Positions 44,210 to 51,880 of a stretch of 64,000 bases of DNA are shown here, piece by piece; within the stretch, counting starts at the first letter, position 1, and each line of letters begins with the position of its first letter. The translations under genes and the position numbers were made by a program. This DNA is from Dyella sedimenti (GTDB lineage: Bacteria; Pseudomonadota; Gammaproteobacteria; Xanthomonadales; Rhodanobacteraceae). Below the pieces are notes generated by a model, which was not told the DNA's origin, did not search any database, and was given only the letters and a program-made list of their open reading frames with translations. The stretch covers positions 558,001-622,000 of the forward strand of contig NZ_JAKWJO010000001.1 in the NCBI RefSeq assembly GCF_022760995.1. Direction: 5' to 3'.

Positions 44210-46162
44210 ATGGATCCCACGCTGGACAGCGAGCTGCGCAACGATTTCCTGGTGGAAGCCGGGGAACTGGTGCAGCGCCTGGGCGAACAGCTGATCGGGC
44301 TGGAAGCCTCGCCGCGCGATGCCGACCTGCTGAACGCGGTGTTCCGCGCCTTCCACACGGTGAAGGGCGGCGCGGGCTTCCTGGCCATCGAGCCGATGGT
44401 GCAGCTGTGCCATCACGCCGAGGACCTGCTCAACGTGGCGCGCAGCGGCCAGCTGGTGATCGACGCCGAGCGTATGGATGCGCTGTTGGAAGCGCTGGAC
44501 CTGCTCAACGACATGCTGGTCGCGCTGGCCGGCGGCGGCGCCATGGCGATGCCGCCGCCGGATCTGCTGCGCCGGCTGTCGCCGAACGGCGCCGTCGCGG
44601 CGCCACCGGCGCCGCCCAAGCCGTCCGCCCCGCCGCCCGCCGACGGCACCATCGACGACAGCGAGTTCGAGGCGCTGCTGGACAGCCTCTACGGCGCCGG
44701 CGGCGTGCCGGGCGCACCGGCCGCGTCGCCGACCACGCCGGAAGGCATCTCCGACGACGAGTTCGAGGCCCTGCTGGACAACCTGCACGGCAAGAGCGGC
44801 GCGCCGGGCTCGTCCGATGCCGCGCCCCCGGCACCGGCCGCTTCCGGCGCCATCAACGACGACGAGTTCGAGGCGCTGCTGGACAACCTGCACGGCAAGG
44901 GCGGGGTACCGGGTGCTCATGCCGCGCCCGCGCCCACGCCGGCGGCCCCGGCGCCCGCCGCGGCGACGCGCCATGCCGCGCCGCCGGTGGAGAACACCGT
45001 GCGCGTGGATACCGCACGCCTGGACACGCTGGTGCGCCGCGCGGGCGAACTGGTGCTGGTGCGCAACCGCCTGCTGAGCCTGGCGGCCAAGCAGGGTGAC
45101 GAAACCCTGGAGCTGGCCGCGAGCGAGCTGGACCGCGTGGCCGACGGGCTGCAGAACGCCGTGCTCGGCATGCGCATGCAGCCGGTGGGACGCCTGTTCC
45201 AGCGCTTCCCGCGCATCGTGCGCGACCTGTCGCGCCAGTTGGGCAAGGAAGTGGAACTGGTGCAGGAGGGCGAGGACACCGACCTGGACCGCAGCCTGGT
45301 CGAGGCGCTGGCCGACCCGATGGTGCACCTGATCCGCAACGCGCTCGACCACGGCGTGGAAATGCCGGAAGAACGCGAGCGCGCCGGCAAGCCGCGCAAG
45401 GGCAGGGTGACGCTGGGTGCCAGCCAGCGCGGCGAGCGCATCGTCATCACCGTGTCCGACGACGGCCGCGGCATGAACCCGGACGTCCTGCGCCGCAAGG
45501 CGGTGGAGAAGGGCGTGATCGACGAGGCGCAGGCCGCGCGGCTCACCGAGAACGAATGCTATGAACTGATCTTCCGTCCTGGCTTCAGCACCGCCGCCGT
45601 CGTCTCGGACATTTCCGGCCGCGGCGTGGGCATGGACGTGGTGAAAACCCGCGTGGCGGAACTGGGCGGCATGCTGCAGGTGCGCTCGAAGCTGGGCCGC
45701 GGCAGCACCCTGGAACTGGCGGTGCCGCTGACGCTGGCGATCCAGCGCGTGCTGATGGTGCGCGTGGGCACGCGCCTGCTGGCCCTGCCGCTGGGCAATG
45801 TCGAGGAAGTGTTCGAGCTGGCCGCCGGCCAGCGGCAGCAACTGGATGGCCGCGTGGTGGCCGCGCACCGCGGCCGCGCCCTGGTCCTGGCCGACCTCGC
45901 CGGCTGGGTCGGCATCGAGGGCCCGTCGGGGCGCCACGTGGTGGTGCTGCACATCGGCCACATGCGCCTGGGCTGCCTGGTGCACGACGTGCTGGGCCGT
46001 GAGGACGTGATGGTCAAGCCGCTGGGGCCCCTGTTCGAAGGCGTGCCCGCCGTGGCGGGGGCCACCGTGACCGGTGACGGCCGCCTGGCGCTGGTGATGG
46101 ACCTGGCCGGGCTGGCGGGCGGCGACGGCCAACTTCTCCCTTCATTGAGAGTAAGCGCCTGA
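44210..46162 (+). CDS. cheA: chemotaxis histidine kinase CheA (cluster 1) with triple linker motif
   Basis: 650 residues. P1 with the phosphorylated His 49 in RAFHTVKGGAGF; a Pro/Ala-rich linker 110-260 in place of a recognisable P2; P3 dimerisation (RVDTARLDTLVRRAGELVLVRNRLL); P4 kinase with LIRNALDHGVEMPEER, SDDGRGMNPDVL and GRGVGMDVVKTRVAELGG; P5 CheW-like end. The linker holds three near-identical 16-residue motifs at 148-163, 180-195 and 215-230 with core [D/S/N]D-[S/D]EFEALLD-[S/N]L. Grouped with cheY, cheZ and motCD, this is the flagellar chemotaxis kinase. Confidence 0.96.
   Translation: MDPTLDSELRNDFLVEAGELVQRLGEQLIGLEASPRDADLLNAVFRAFHTVKGGAGFLAIEPMVQLCHHAEDLLNVARSGQLVIDAERMDALLEALDLLNDMLVALAGGGAMAMPPPDLLRRLSPNGAVAAPPAPPKPSAPPPADGTIDDSEFEALLDSLYGAGGVPGAPAASPTTPEGISDDEFEALLDNLHGKSGAPGSSDAAPPAPAASGAINDDEFEALLDNLHGKGGVPGAHAAPAPTPAAPAPAAATRHAAPPVENTVRVDTARLDTLVRRAGELVLVRNRLLSLAAKQGDETLELAASELDRVADGLQNAVLGMRMQPVGRLFQRFPRIVRDLSRQLGKEVELVQEGEDTDLDRSLVEALADPMVHLIRNALDHGVEMPEERERAGKPRKGRVTLGASQRGERIVITVSDDGRGMNPDVLRRKAVEKGVIDEAQAARLTENECYELIFRPGFSTAAVVSDISGRGVGMDVVKTRVAELGGMLQVRSKLGRGSTLELAVPLTLAIQRVLMVRVGTRLLALPLGNVEEVFELAAGQRQQLDGRVVAAHRGRALVLADLAGWVGIEGPSGRHVVVLHIGHMRLGCLVHDVLGREDVMVKPLGPLFEGVPAVAGATVTGDGRLALVMDLAGLAGGDGQLLPSLRVSA
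44651..44899 (+). repeat. threefold EFEALLD repeat in cheA
   Basis: Three coding repeats starting at 44651, 44747 and 44852 (96 and 105 bp apart), each encoding a 16-residue acidic/hydrophobic helix motif separated by Pro/Ala/Gly linkers. Confidence 0.85.
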
Positions 46163-46163
46163 C

Positions 46164-46904
46164 ATGGACCTGATAAGTCTCATCGGCACGATCCTGGCCT
46201 TCCTGGTGGTGATCGTCGGCACTGTCCTGAAGGGTTCCAGCGTGGAAGCGCTGTGGAACCCGGCCGCCTTCGTGATCGTGTTCGTCGGCACCTTCGCCGC
46301 GCTGCTGGTGCAGAACCCGGGCCGGGTGCTCAAGCGCGCGCTGTCGATCTTCCCGATGATCTACAAACCGCCGCAGCACCAGCCGTCGGACCTGATCAGC
46401 CGCATCGTGGGCTGGAGCGAGATCTCGCGCCGCCAGGGCCTGCTCGGCCTGGAGCCGCAGATCGATTCGGAGAGCGACAGCTTCGTGCGCAAGGGCCTGC
46501 AGCTGCTGGTCGACGGCAGCGAGCCGGAAGCGATCCGCGGCGTGCTGGAGGTGGAGGTGGAATCGCGCGAGCATACCGACATCGCCGCGGCCAGGGTGTT
46601 CGAGCATGCCGGCGTGTTCTCGCCCACCATGGGCATCATCGGCGCGGTGATGGGCCTGATGGCGGTGATGCAGAACTTGGCCGATCCCAGCAAGCTCGGC
46701 CACGGTATCGCGGCCGCGTTCGTCGCCACCATCTACGGCGTGGCGCTGGCCAACCTGCTGATGCTGCCGATGGCCGCGCGCCTGAAGAGCCTGATCCACC
46801 AGCAGACGCAGATGCGCGAGATCCTGGTCGAGGGCCTGGTGGCCATCGCCGAGGGCGCCAACCCGCGCCAGATCGAAGCGCGGCTGCTGGGCTACCTGCC
46901 GTGA
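46164..46904 (+). CDS. motC: flagellar stator subunit MotC (MotA family)
   Basis: 246 residues, four membrane segments. N-terminal ISLIGTILAFLVVIVGTVLKG, and the late pair HAGVFSPTMGIIGAVMGLMAVMQNL and LGHGIAAAFVATIYGVALANLLMLP carry the MotA signature including the Pro-Thr before the third helix. The cytoplasmic loop has charged residues that contact FliG. It resembles the MotC type of pseudomonads and lies between cheA and motD. No motAB pair is in the window. Confidence 0.93.
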   Translation: MDLISLIGTILAFLVVIVGTVLKGSSVEALWNPAAFVIVFVGTFAALLVQNPGRVLKRALSIFPMIYKPPQHQPSDLISRIVGWSEISRRQGLLGLEPQIDSESDSFVRKGLQLLVDGSEPEAIRGVLEVEVESREHTDIAAARVFEHAGVFSPTMGIIGAVMGLMAVMQNLADPSKLGHGIAAAFVATIYGVALANLLMLPMAARLKSLIHQQTQMREILVEGLVAIAEGANPRQIEARLLGYLP

Positions 46905-47986
46905 AAAAGGCTTCCCGCAAGCGCCGCGAGGAGCCGCACATCAGCCACGAGTCGTGGGCGATCCCCTATGCCGACCTGATGACGCTGCTACTGGCCTTCT
47001 TCGTGGTGATGTATGCCGTGTCGGTGGTGAACGAGGGTAAGTACCGGGTGATGTCCGAATCCATCATCGAGGCGTTCAACGGTTCCAGCCACGTGATCGC
47101 GCCGATGCCGTCCACCCGCGTGAAGCCGCGCAACGTGGACCCCGCCGTGGCCGCGCCCCAGCGCCAGCCCGGCGCCGCCACCACGCCGATCGAGGTGCCC
47201 ATCCCGCAGCGCCCGCAGCCGATGCGGGCGGTGGACGTGCGCGCCGCGCAGCAGCATGCCGAACAGCAGCGCAATGCGGAGCGCAACCTCGAGATGATCC
47301 GCGACCAGGTGCAGCGCGCGCTGCAGCCGCTGATCGACAAGAACATGGTGATCGTGCGCAAGACCACCTCCTGGCTGGAGATCGAGCTGCGCACCGATAT
47401 CCTGTTTCCCAGCGGCGTGGCCCGGTTGTCCGAGCCGGCCTCGGGCGTGCTCGACCAGATGGCCGGCATCCTCAAGCCGTTCCCGAACCCGGTGCGCATC
47501 GAGGGCTATACCGACGACCGCCCGATCAACACCGCGCTGTATCCCTCCAACTGGGAACTGTCGGCGGCCCGCGCGGCCAGCGTGGCGCGGCTGTTCGCCG
47601 AGCAGGGCGTCGATCCCACGCGGCTGGGCATCGTCGGCTGGAGCGAATACCGCCCCAGCGCGGACAACGCCACCGAGGACGGCCGCAACCACAACCGCCG
47701 CGTGCTGATCGTGGTGCTCAGCACCGAGGATGCGCCCAAGCGCTTCTACAACGATGTCGAGCACCAGGGGCAGTTCGCCGGAATGGACGAGGCCGGCCAG
47801 CCGGCCGCCGCGCCGCCCGTCGCGGCGGGCACGCTGCCGCAGGTGCCGGCACTGTCCCCGCTGCCCGTGGCCGCCGGCAAGGCCGTGCCGCCGGCGCCAG
47901 TCAGGGATGGGGGCACGCCATCGGGCGCCGCCGCCACAGTGACGGTGACCGCGCCGCGCCAGGCGCCGTCGGAGCGTGGACCATGA
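46901..47986 (+). CDS. motD: flagellar stator subunit MotD (MotB family)
   Basis: 361 residues from GTG 46901, overlapping the motC stop. One membrane helix near the N-terminus with the proton-carrying Asp in WAIPYADLMTLLLAFFVVMYAVS, then a linker and an OmpA-like peptidoglycan-binding domain (RTDILFPSGVARLSEPASGVL; IEGYTDDRPINTALYPSNWELSAARAASVARLFAEQGV; NRRVLIVVL). A Pro/Ala-rich tail of about 75 residues follows. With MotC it forms the proton-driven stator anchored to peptidoglycan. Confidence 0.95.
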   Translation: MKKASRKRREEPHISHESWAIPYADLMTLLLAFFVVMYAVSVVNEGKYRVMSESIIEAFNGSSHVIAPMPSTRVKPRNVDPAVAAPQRQPGAATTPIEVPIPQRPQPMRAVDVRAAQQHAEQQRNAERNLEMIRDQVQRALQPLIDKNMVIVRKTTSWLEIELRTDILFPSGVARLSEPASGVLDQMAGILKPFPNPVRIEGYTDDRPINTALYPSNWELSAARAASVARLFAEQGVDPTRLGIVGWSEYRPSADNATEDGRNHNRRVLIVVLSTEDAPKRFYNDVEHQGQFAGMDEAGQPAAAPPVAAGTLPQVPALSPLPVAAGKAVPPAPVRDGGTPSGAAATVTVTAPRQAPSERGP

Positions 47987-48017
47987 CCGTGCATGCCCAT
48001 GCCGGGGAGTCGAAGTC

Positions 48018-48488
48018 TTGAGCGATACCCAGTTCCAGCACAGCGACCAGCGCTGGCTTTCCTTCCGCATCGGCGGGCAGCTCTATGCCGCCCCGCTGGC
48101 GCAGGTCAGGGAGGTGATCCGCGACGGCGAGCTGACCCCGGTACCGGGGGCGGCCGCCGACGTGCTCGGCATTCGCCACCTGCGCGGGCGCATCGTGCCG
48201 GTGCTCGACGGGCGCCGTCGGCTCGGCCTGCCTGCGGACGAACAGGGCGGCGATGCCGATGCCCGCCTGGTCATGCTGATCTATGGCCAGCACCTGGTCG
48301 GCTTGCGCGTAGATGCGATCGGCGACCTGCTGACCCAGAACGGCAGCGACATCGCGCCGCCGCTGCCGGGCGGCGCCGCCCGCGCCGACGATCCGGTGCA
48401 TGGCGTGCTGCCGTGGCAAGGCGGTTTCGTCGCCCTGCTCGACGTGCGGCGGCTGTGCCGCCTGCCGGAGGAAAGCGAGGCCGCCTGA
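48018..48488 (+). CDS. cheW: CheW-like coupling protein (cluster 1)
   Basis: 156 residues from TTG 48018, preceded by GGGGAG at a good distance; a GTG at 47976 would overlap motD and add 14 Cys/Arg-containing residues. The CheW fold is seen in WLSFRIGGQLYAAPLAQVREVIRDGELTPVPG, VLGIRHLRGRIVPVLDGRRRLGL and VGLRVDAIGDLL. It would bridge receptors and the CheA at 44210. It closes the motC-motD group and is followed by a GC-rich hairpin. Confidence 0.9.
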   Translation: MSDTQFQHSDQRWLSFRIGGQLYAAPLAQVREVIRDGELTPVPGAAADVLGIRHLRGRIVPVLDGRRRLGLPADEQGGDADARLVMLIYGQHLVGLRVDAIGDLLTQNGSDIAPPLPGGAARADDPVHGVLPWQGGFVALLDVRRLCRLPEESEAA

Positions 48489-48498
48489 GCCCGGAGGC

Positions 48499-48515
48499 GC
48501 GGCGCGTTGCGCCGC
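48499..48515 (+). terminator. hairpin after cheW
   Basis: GCGGCGC-GTT-GCGCCGC, a perfect 7-bp stem 10 bp after the cheW stop, without a T tract. It may mark the end of the fliA-to-cheW transcription unit. Confidence 0.4.
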
Positions 48516-48569
48516 CGCCGCGTGGGCTATGCTTCGGCCTGCCTCGCGGTATCGCAGGACGAGCCCTCC

Positions 48570-50453
48570 ATGACGCCAGAAACCAGCTCCCCGCCCGCCC
48601 CGGCCGGCCAGCACGCCATCACCCTGTTGGCCGCCGCCACCGTGTTGGCCCTGCTGTATTTCGGACGCGAGGTGCTGGTGCCCATCGTGCTCGCGCTGTT
48701 CCTCAGCCTGCTGATCGAACCGTGGGTACGGCTGTACCGGCGCCTCGGCCTGGGGCATGGCCCCTCCGTACTGGTGGCGGTACTGGCGGCGGTGCTGATC
48801 GCCGCCGGGCTCACCGCCGTGATCGGCTCGCAGGTGGTACACATGGCCCGGGGGCTGCCGCAGTACGAGGCCACCATCCACAGCAAGGTGCAGACCCTGC
48901 GCACGCTGACGCTGGGCCGGCTGGAGCTGGTGCGCGGCGAGTTCGGCAAAGTGATCGACGCCGCCGAATCGCCACCGGGGCATGCCGTCACGCCGTCCGC
49001 GCAGGCACCAGACGCGGGAGCCGCCGCGGCCACCGCGGCGCCCGCCACGCCGATGGCCGTGATGGCGCGCCTGCTCTCCACCGCGTGGATTCCGCTGCAG
49101 ACGGCGGGCATCGTGCTGGTGGTGCTGGTGTTCGTGCTGCTGGAGCACGAGTCGCTGCGCGACCGCTTCATCCGCCTGGCCGGCGGCGCCGACCTGCGCG
49201 CCACCACGGCGGCGATCAACGATGCGGGCGAGCGGCTGTCGCGCTTCTTCCTTTCCACCTTCTCGGTGAACGTCGGCGTGGGCGTGGCGATCTGGGCGGG
49301 ACTGTCCCTGCTCGGCCTGCCCAGCGCGCCGCTGTGGGGCGCGCTGACGGCGGCGCTGCGCTTCGTGCCGTATGTCGGCATCTGGCTGGTGGCGGCGCTG
49401 GCCGTGCTGTTCGCCGCCGCGGTAGGGCAGGGCTGGTCGCTGGTGGTGATGACGGTGGTCCTCTACCTGGCGGTGGAGTTGATCGTGTCCCAGCTGATCG
49501 AGCCGTTCCTCTACGGCCATACCACCGGCCTGTCGCCGCTGGCGGTGGTGGTGGCGGCGATCTTCTGGAGCTGGCTGTGGGGGCCGGTGGGGCTGGTGAT
49601 GTCCACGCCGCTCACGCTGTGCCTGGTAGTGGCGGGACAGCACATGAAGGCGTTCGGCCTGCTTACCATCCTGCTGGGCGACGCGCCGGCGCTGACCATG
49701 CCGCAGCGGCTCTACCAGCGCGCGCTGTCCGGCGATGCCGGCGAGATCGTCGCCGAGGCGCGCGGCTACCTCAAGCGCAAGACCTTCGCCGCCTATTGCG
49801 ATGTCGTGCTGCTGCCGGCGCTGCAGCTGGCGCGCATCGACCTTTCCCATGGGGCGATCAGCCCGGAGCAGCAGGCCGTCGTTCGCAACACCCTCGTGGC
49901 CGTGGTCGAGGCGCTGGGCGGCGAGGGCCGCCACCGCTCGCGCCGCCGGCGCGGCAGCGTGCTCGACGACGTCAGCATCGGCCGCCGGCTGCGCCGGCAG
50001 CGCGAGGACGTCAGTGGGCGCTGGCAGGGGCCCTTGAAGGTGCCGCCGGGATCGGTGGTGCTGTGCGTGGGCATGGGCACGGTGGTCGACGACCTGGCGA
50101 CCGAACTGCTGACCCGCGTGCTGCGCGACCTGCACATCGACGCGCGCCACCTGGCGGTGGAGGATTTCGCCGCGTTCGACGCCGAGGAGCACCGGGACAT
50201 GTCCGCTGACGCGGTGTCCATCGCCTTCATCGTCAGCACCGACCCGGCCGCCCAGCGCGAGAGCGTGGATACCCTCGCGGTGAATCTTCGCCGCCGCGTG
50301 CCGCAGGCCTGCATCATCGTCATGCGCCTGCCCGAGCCATTGGCCGCGCGCGAACTCAACCTGCCGGTGGGCGCCGAGGTGGACGACGTCGCGCATTCGC
50401 TGGAGGAGGCCGCCCAGCAGGCGATCTCGCGTTTTCCGGAGAATGGGACGTAA
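48570..50453 (+). CDS. AI-2E family (TqsA/PerM-type) membrane transporter
   Basis: 627 residues from ATG 48570 (AGGACGAG upstream). The N-terminal ~350 residues are the AI-2E transporter fold: ITLLAAATVLALLYFGREVLVPIVLALFLSLLIEPW, then LEHESLRDRFIRLAGG, LGLPSAPLWGALTAALRFVPYVGIWL, LIEPFLYGHTTGLSPLAVVVAAIFWSWLWGPVGLVMSTPLTL. The C-terminal ~280 residues are soluble and include a Rossmann-like part (VVLCVGMGTVVDDLATELL; ACIIVMRLPEPLAARELNLPVGAEVDDVAHSLEEA), an extension seen in larger members. The substrate is unknown; the family name should not be read as proof of AI-2 transport. Confidence 0.88.
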   Translation: MTPETSSPPAPAGQHAITLLAAATVLALLYFGREVLVPIVLALFLSLLIEPWVRLYRRLGLGHGPSVLVAVLAAVLIAAGLTAVIGSQVVHMARGLPQYEATIHSKVQTLRTLTLGRLELVRGEFGKVIDAAESPPGHAVTPSAQAPDAGAAAATAAPATPMAVMARLLSTAWIPLQTAGIVLVVLVFVLLEHESLRDRFIRLAGGADLRATTAAINDAGERLSRFFLSTFSVNVGVGVAIWAGLSLLGLPSAPLWGALTAALRFVPYVGIWLVAALAVLFAAAVGQGWSLVVMTVVLYLAVELIVSQLIEPFLYGHTTGLSPLAVVVAAIFWSWLWGPVGLVMSTPLTLCLVVAGQHMKAFGLLTILLGDAPALTMPQRLYQRALSGDAGEIVAEARGYLKRKTFAAYCDVVLLPALQLARIDLSHGAISPEQQAVVRNTLVAVVEALGGEGRHRSRRRRGSVLDDVSIGRRLRRQREDVSGRWQGPLKVPPGSVVLCVGMGTVVDDLATELLTRVLRDLHIDARHLAVEDFAAFDAEEHRDMSADAVSIAFIVSTDPAAQRESVDTLAVNLRRRVPQACIIVMRLPEPLAARELNLPVGAEVDDVAHSLEEAAQQAISRFPENGT

Positions 50454-50504
50454 GCTTAGAGCGATCCGCTCGGCCCTCAGCACTATGAGTCGGGGGGCAG
50501 GCTC

Positions 50505-50846
50505 TCAGGCCTTGCGCAGGAAACAGACCTTGAGCACCAGGCCCTTGATCTTGTCGGAGTTCCCTTCGATGTGCTCCGGGTCGCCCTCGACCAGGCGGAT
50601 GCCGCGGATCACCGTGCCCTGCTTGAGCGGAATGGACGAGCCCTTCACCTTCAGGTCCTTGATGACCACCACGGTGTCGCCGCTGGCGAGCGGATTGCCG
50701 TTGACGTCTCGTACCACCATCGCGGCCTCCTCGGCCTGCGCGGCGACCTGCGGCCATTCGTGGGCGCAGTCGGGGCAGATGTAGAAATCGCCATCCGGGT
50801 AGGTGTTGTCCATGCCACAGAGGGGGCAGGCGGGGATATCGGACAT
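50505..50846 (-). CDS. PhnA/YjdM-family zinc-ribbon protein
   Basis: 113 residues from MSDIPACPLCGMDNTYPDG. Two CxxC pairs (CPLC and CPDC) form an N-terminal zinc ribbon; the C-terminal domain has the family signature VRDVNGNPLASGDTVVVIKDLKVKGSS and LKQGTVIRGIRL. The family is named PhnA for historical reasons; phosphonate chemistry is not established for it. The gene is convergent with the AI-2E-type gene and shares no operon with motility genes. Confidence 0.93.
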   Translation of the reverse strand: MSDIPACPLCGMDNTYPDGDFYICPDCAHEWPQVAAQAEEAAMVVRDVNGNPLASGDTVVVIKDLKVKGSSIPLKQGTVIRGIRLVEGDPEHIEGNSDKIKGLVLKVCFLRKA

Positions 50847-50902
50847 CGCGCGATCCAGGTTCGGGGAATCGGCCATTATAGGAGATGGCGCCAGCCCCAC
50901 CG

Positions 50903-51427
50903 TCAGCCCAGGCCAGCCGCCGTGACCAGCCTGTCCACCGGGTAGCCGCGCAGCCCCGCGCGCAGACGCAGGCGGCCGAACAGCTCCGGGCTCATGCTGG
51001 GCGTGCGCGAGAGCACCCATAGGCATTTCCGGTTGGGGCTGCCGACCACCGCCCAGTGGTACTCGCTGTCCAGCTCGATGATCCAGTAGTCGAGCCACGC
51101 CAGCGGCAGCCAGGCCAGCGCGAAGCGCACGCGCAGCACGCCTTCGCCCTCGGCGGCCTGCCGCGCCACCGCGCGCACATGGCCGCGGCGGCTGCGGCAG
51201 GCATGGTGCATGGCGATGCTGCCGTCGGGCCGCAGCGTATAGGTGGCGACGACGTGGTCGGTGAGCGGCCGCTGGAAGTGCATCGGCAGATGGGCGATCT
51301 CGTGCCAGGTGCCGGCGTACCGTGCCAGTTCCAACTGGTCCACCGGCCGGATCGGCAGGGCGGGCGAGGTGGGCCGTGGCGCCGGCAGCGCGGCGAACAG
51401 CAGCGACAGGGGATGGCGGGGATACAT
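50903..51427 (-). CDS. lipocalin family protein (Blc-like)
   Basis: 174 residues. Lipocalin motif 1 is YAGTWHEIAHLP with the conserved G-x-W; later segments (YTLRPDGSIAMHHACRSRRGHV, LDYWIIELDSEYHWAVVGSPNRKCLWVLSRTP) match bacterial Blc proteins. The usual lipobox is missing: the N-terminus (MYPRHPLSLLFAALPAPRPTSP) is weakly hydrophobic without Cys, so export is uncertain. AGGGGGC precedes the ATG. Probably binds a lipid or small hydrophobic ligand. Confidence 0.9.
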   Translation of the reverse strand: MYPRHPLSLLFAALPAPRPTSPALPIRPVDQLELARYAGTWHEIAHLPMHFQRPLTDHVVATYTLRPDGSIAMHHACRSRRGHVRAVARQAAEGEGVLRVRFALAWLPLAWLDYWIIELDSEYHWAVVGSPNRKCLWVLSRTPSMSPELFGRLRLRAGLRGYPVDRLVTAAGLG

Positions 51428-51607
51428 CGCTGCCCCCTTTCAGGCACGGCCCGGGCCGCCGGGCCTGGCGCGGCAGGGCAGGAACGTGCGCCGCCGCCCG
51501 GCCGGGCCAGCGGCGAGATGGATGAATGCGGACATGGCCAATCCCGTGGGGAACGGCACTACTGTCGCCGAAGGCGCATGAAGGCCATGTCATGCGCGGC
51601 GACCGGC

Positions 51608-51880
51608 TCAGTGGGATTCTTCGGACGCCTCGTAGATGCTGGAAAGCACCGCCGCCGCCGCCGCGTACAGGGTGGCCGGCACGTCCTGCCGCAGGCGCAG
51701 GGAGGCGAGCAGGGCGGCCATCTGCGGATCGTGGTGCAGCGGAATGCCCAGCGCGCGGGCGCGGGCCAGCAGGGTTTCCAGCGATTCCGGCGGCAGGCTG
51801 GCCGCGGGCGCGGTGTCGTGCGTGCTGCTGGACAGGCGCAGGGTCACGCGGCGCTGGGCGGGCGGCATGGGCGTGCTCAT
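51608..51880 (-). CDS. stand-alone FlhB C-terminal-domain protein
   Basis: 90 residues from ATG 51880. After a short polar start the sequence ESLETLLARARALGIPLHHDPQMAALLASLRLRQDVPATLYAAAAAVLSSIYE aligns by eye with the end of FlhB in this window (IRLVAGSHRIPTVEAPPLARALYATTQLDREIPASLYVAVAQVLAYVFQL). No NPTH-type cleavage site and no membrane segment. Small FlhB-C paralogues (YlqH, FlhX) are known; FlhX can replace the cleaved FlhB C-domain in Helicobacter. It overlaps the FliK-like gene by four bases (ATGA) under a sigma28-type promoter. Confidence 0.82.
   Translation of the reverse strand: MSTPMPPAQRRVTLRLSSSTHDTAPAASLPPESLETLLARARALGIPLHHDPQMAALLASLRLRQDVPATLYAAAAAVLSSIYEASEESH

Noticed and set aside
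44651..44899. CRISPR-like or mobile repeat interpretation of the periodic sequence in cheA (and in fliC).
   Set aside because: The repeats are in frame, encode conserved peptide motifs and have no spacer/repeat architecture.
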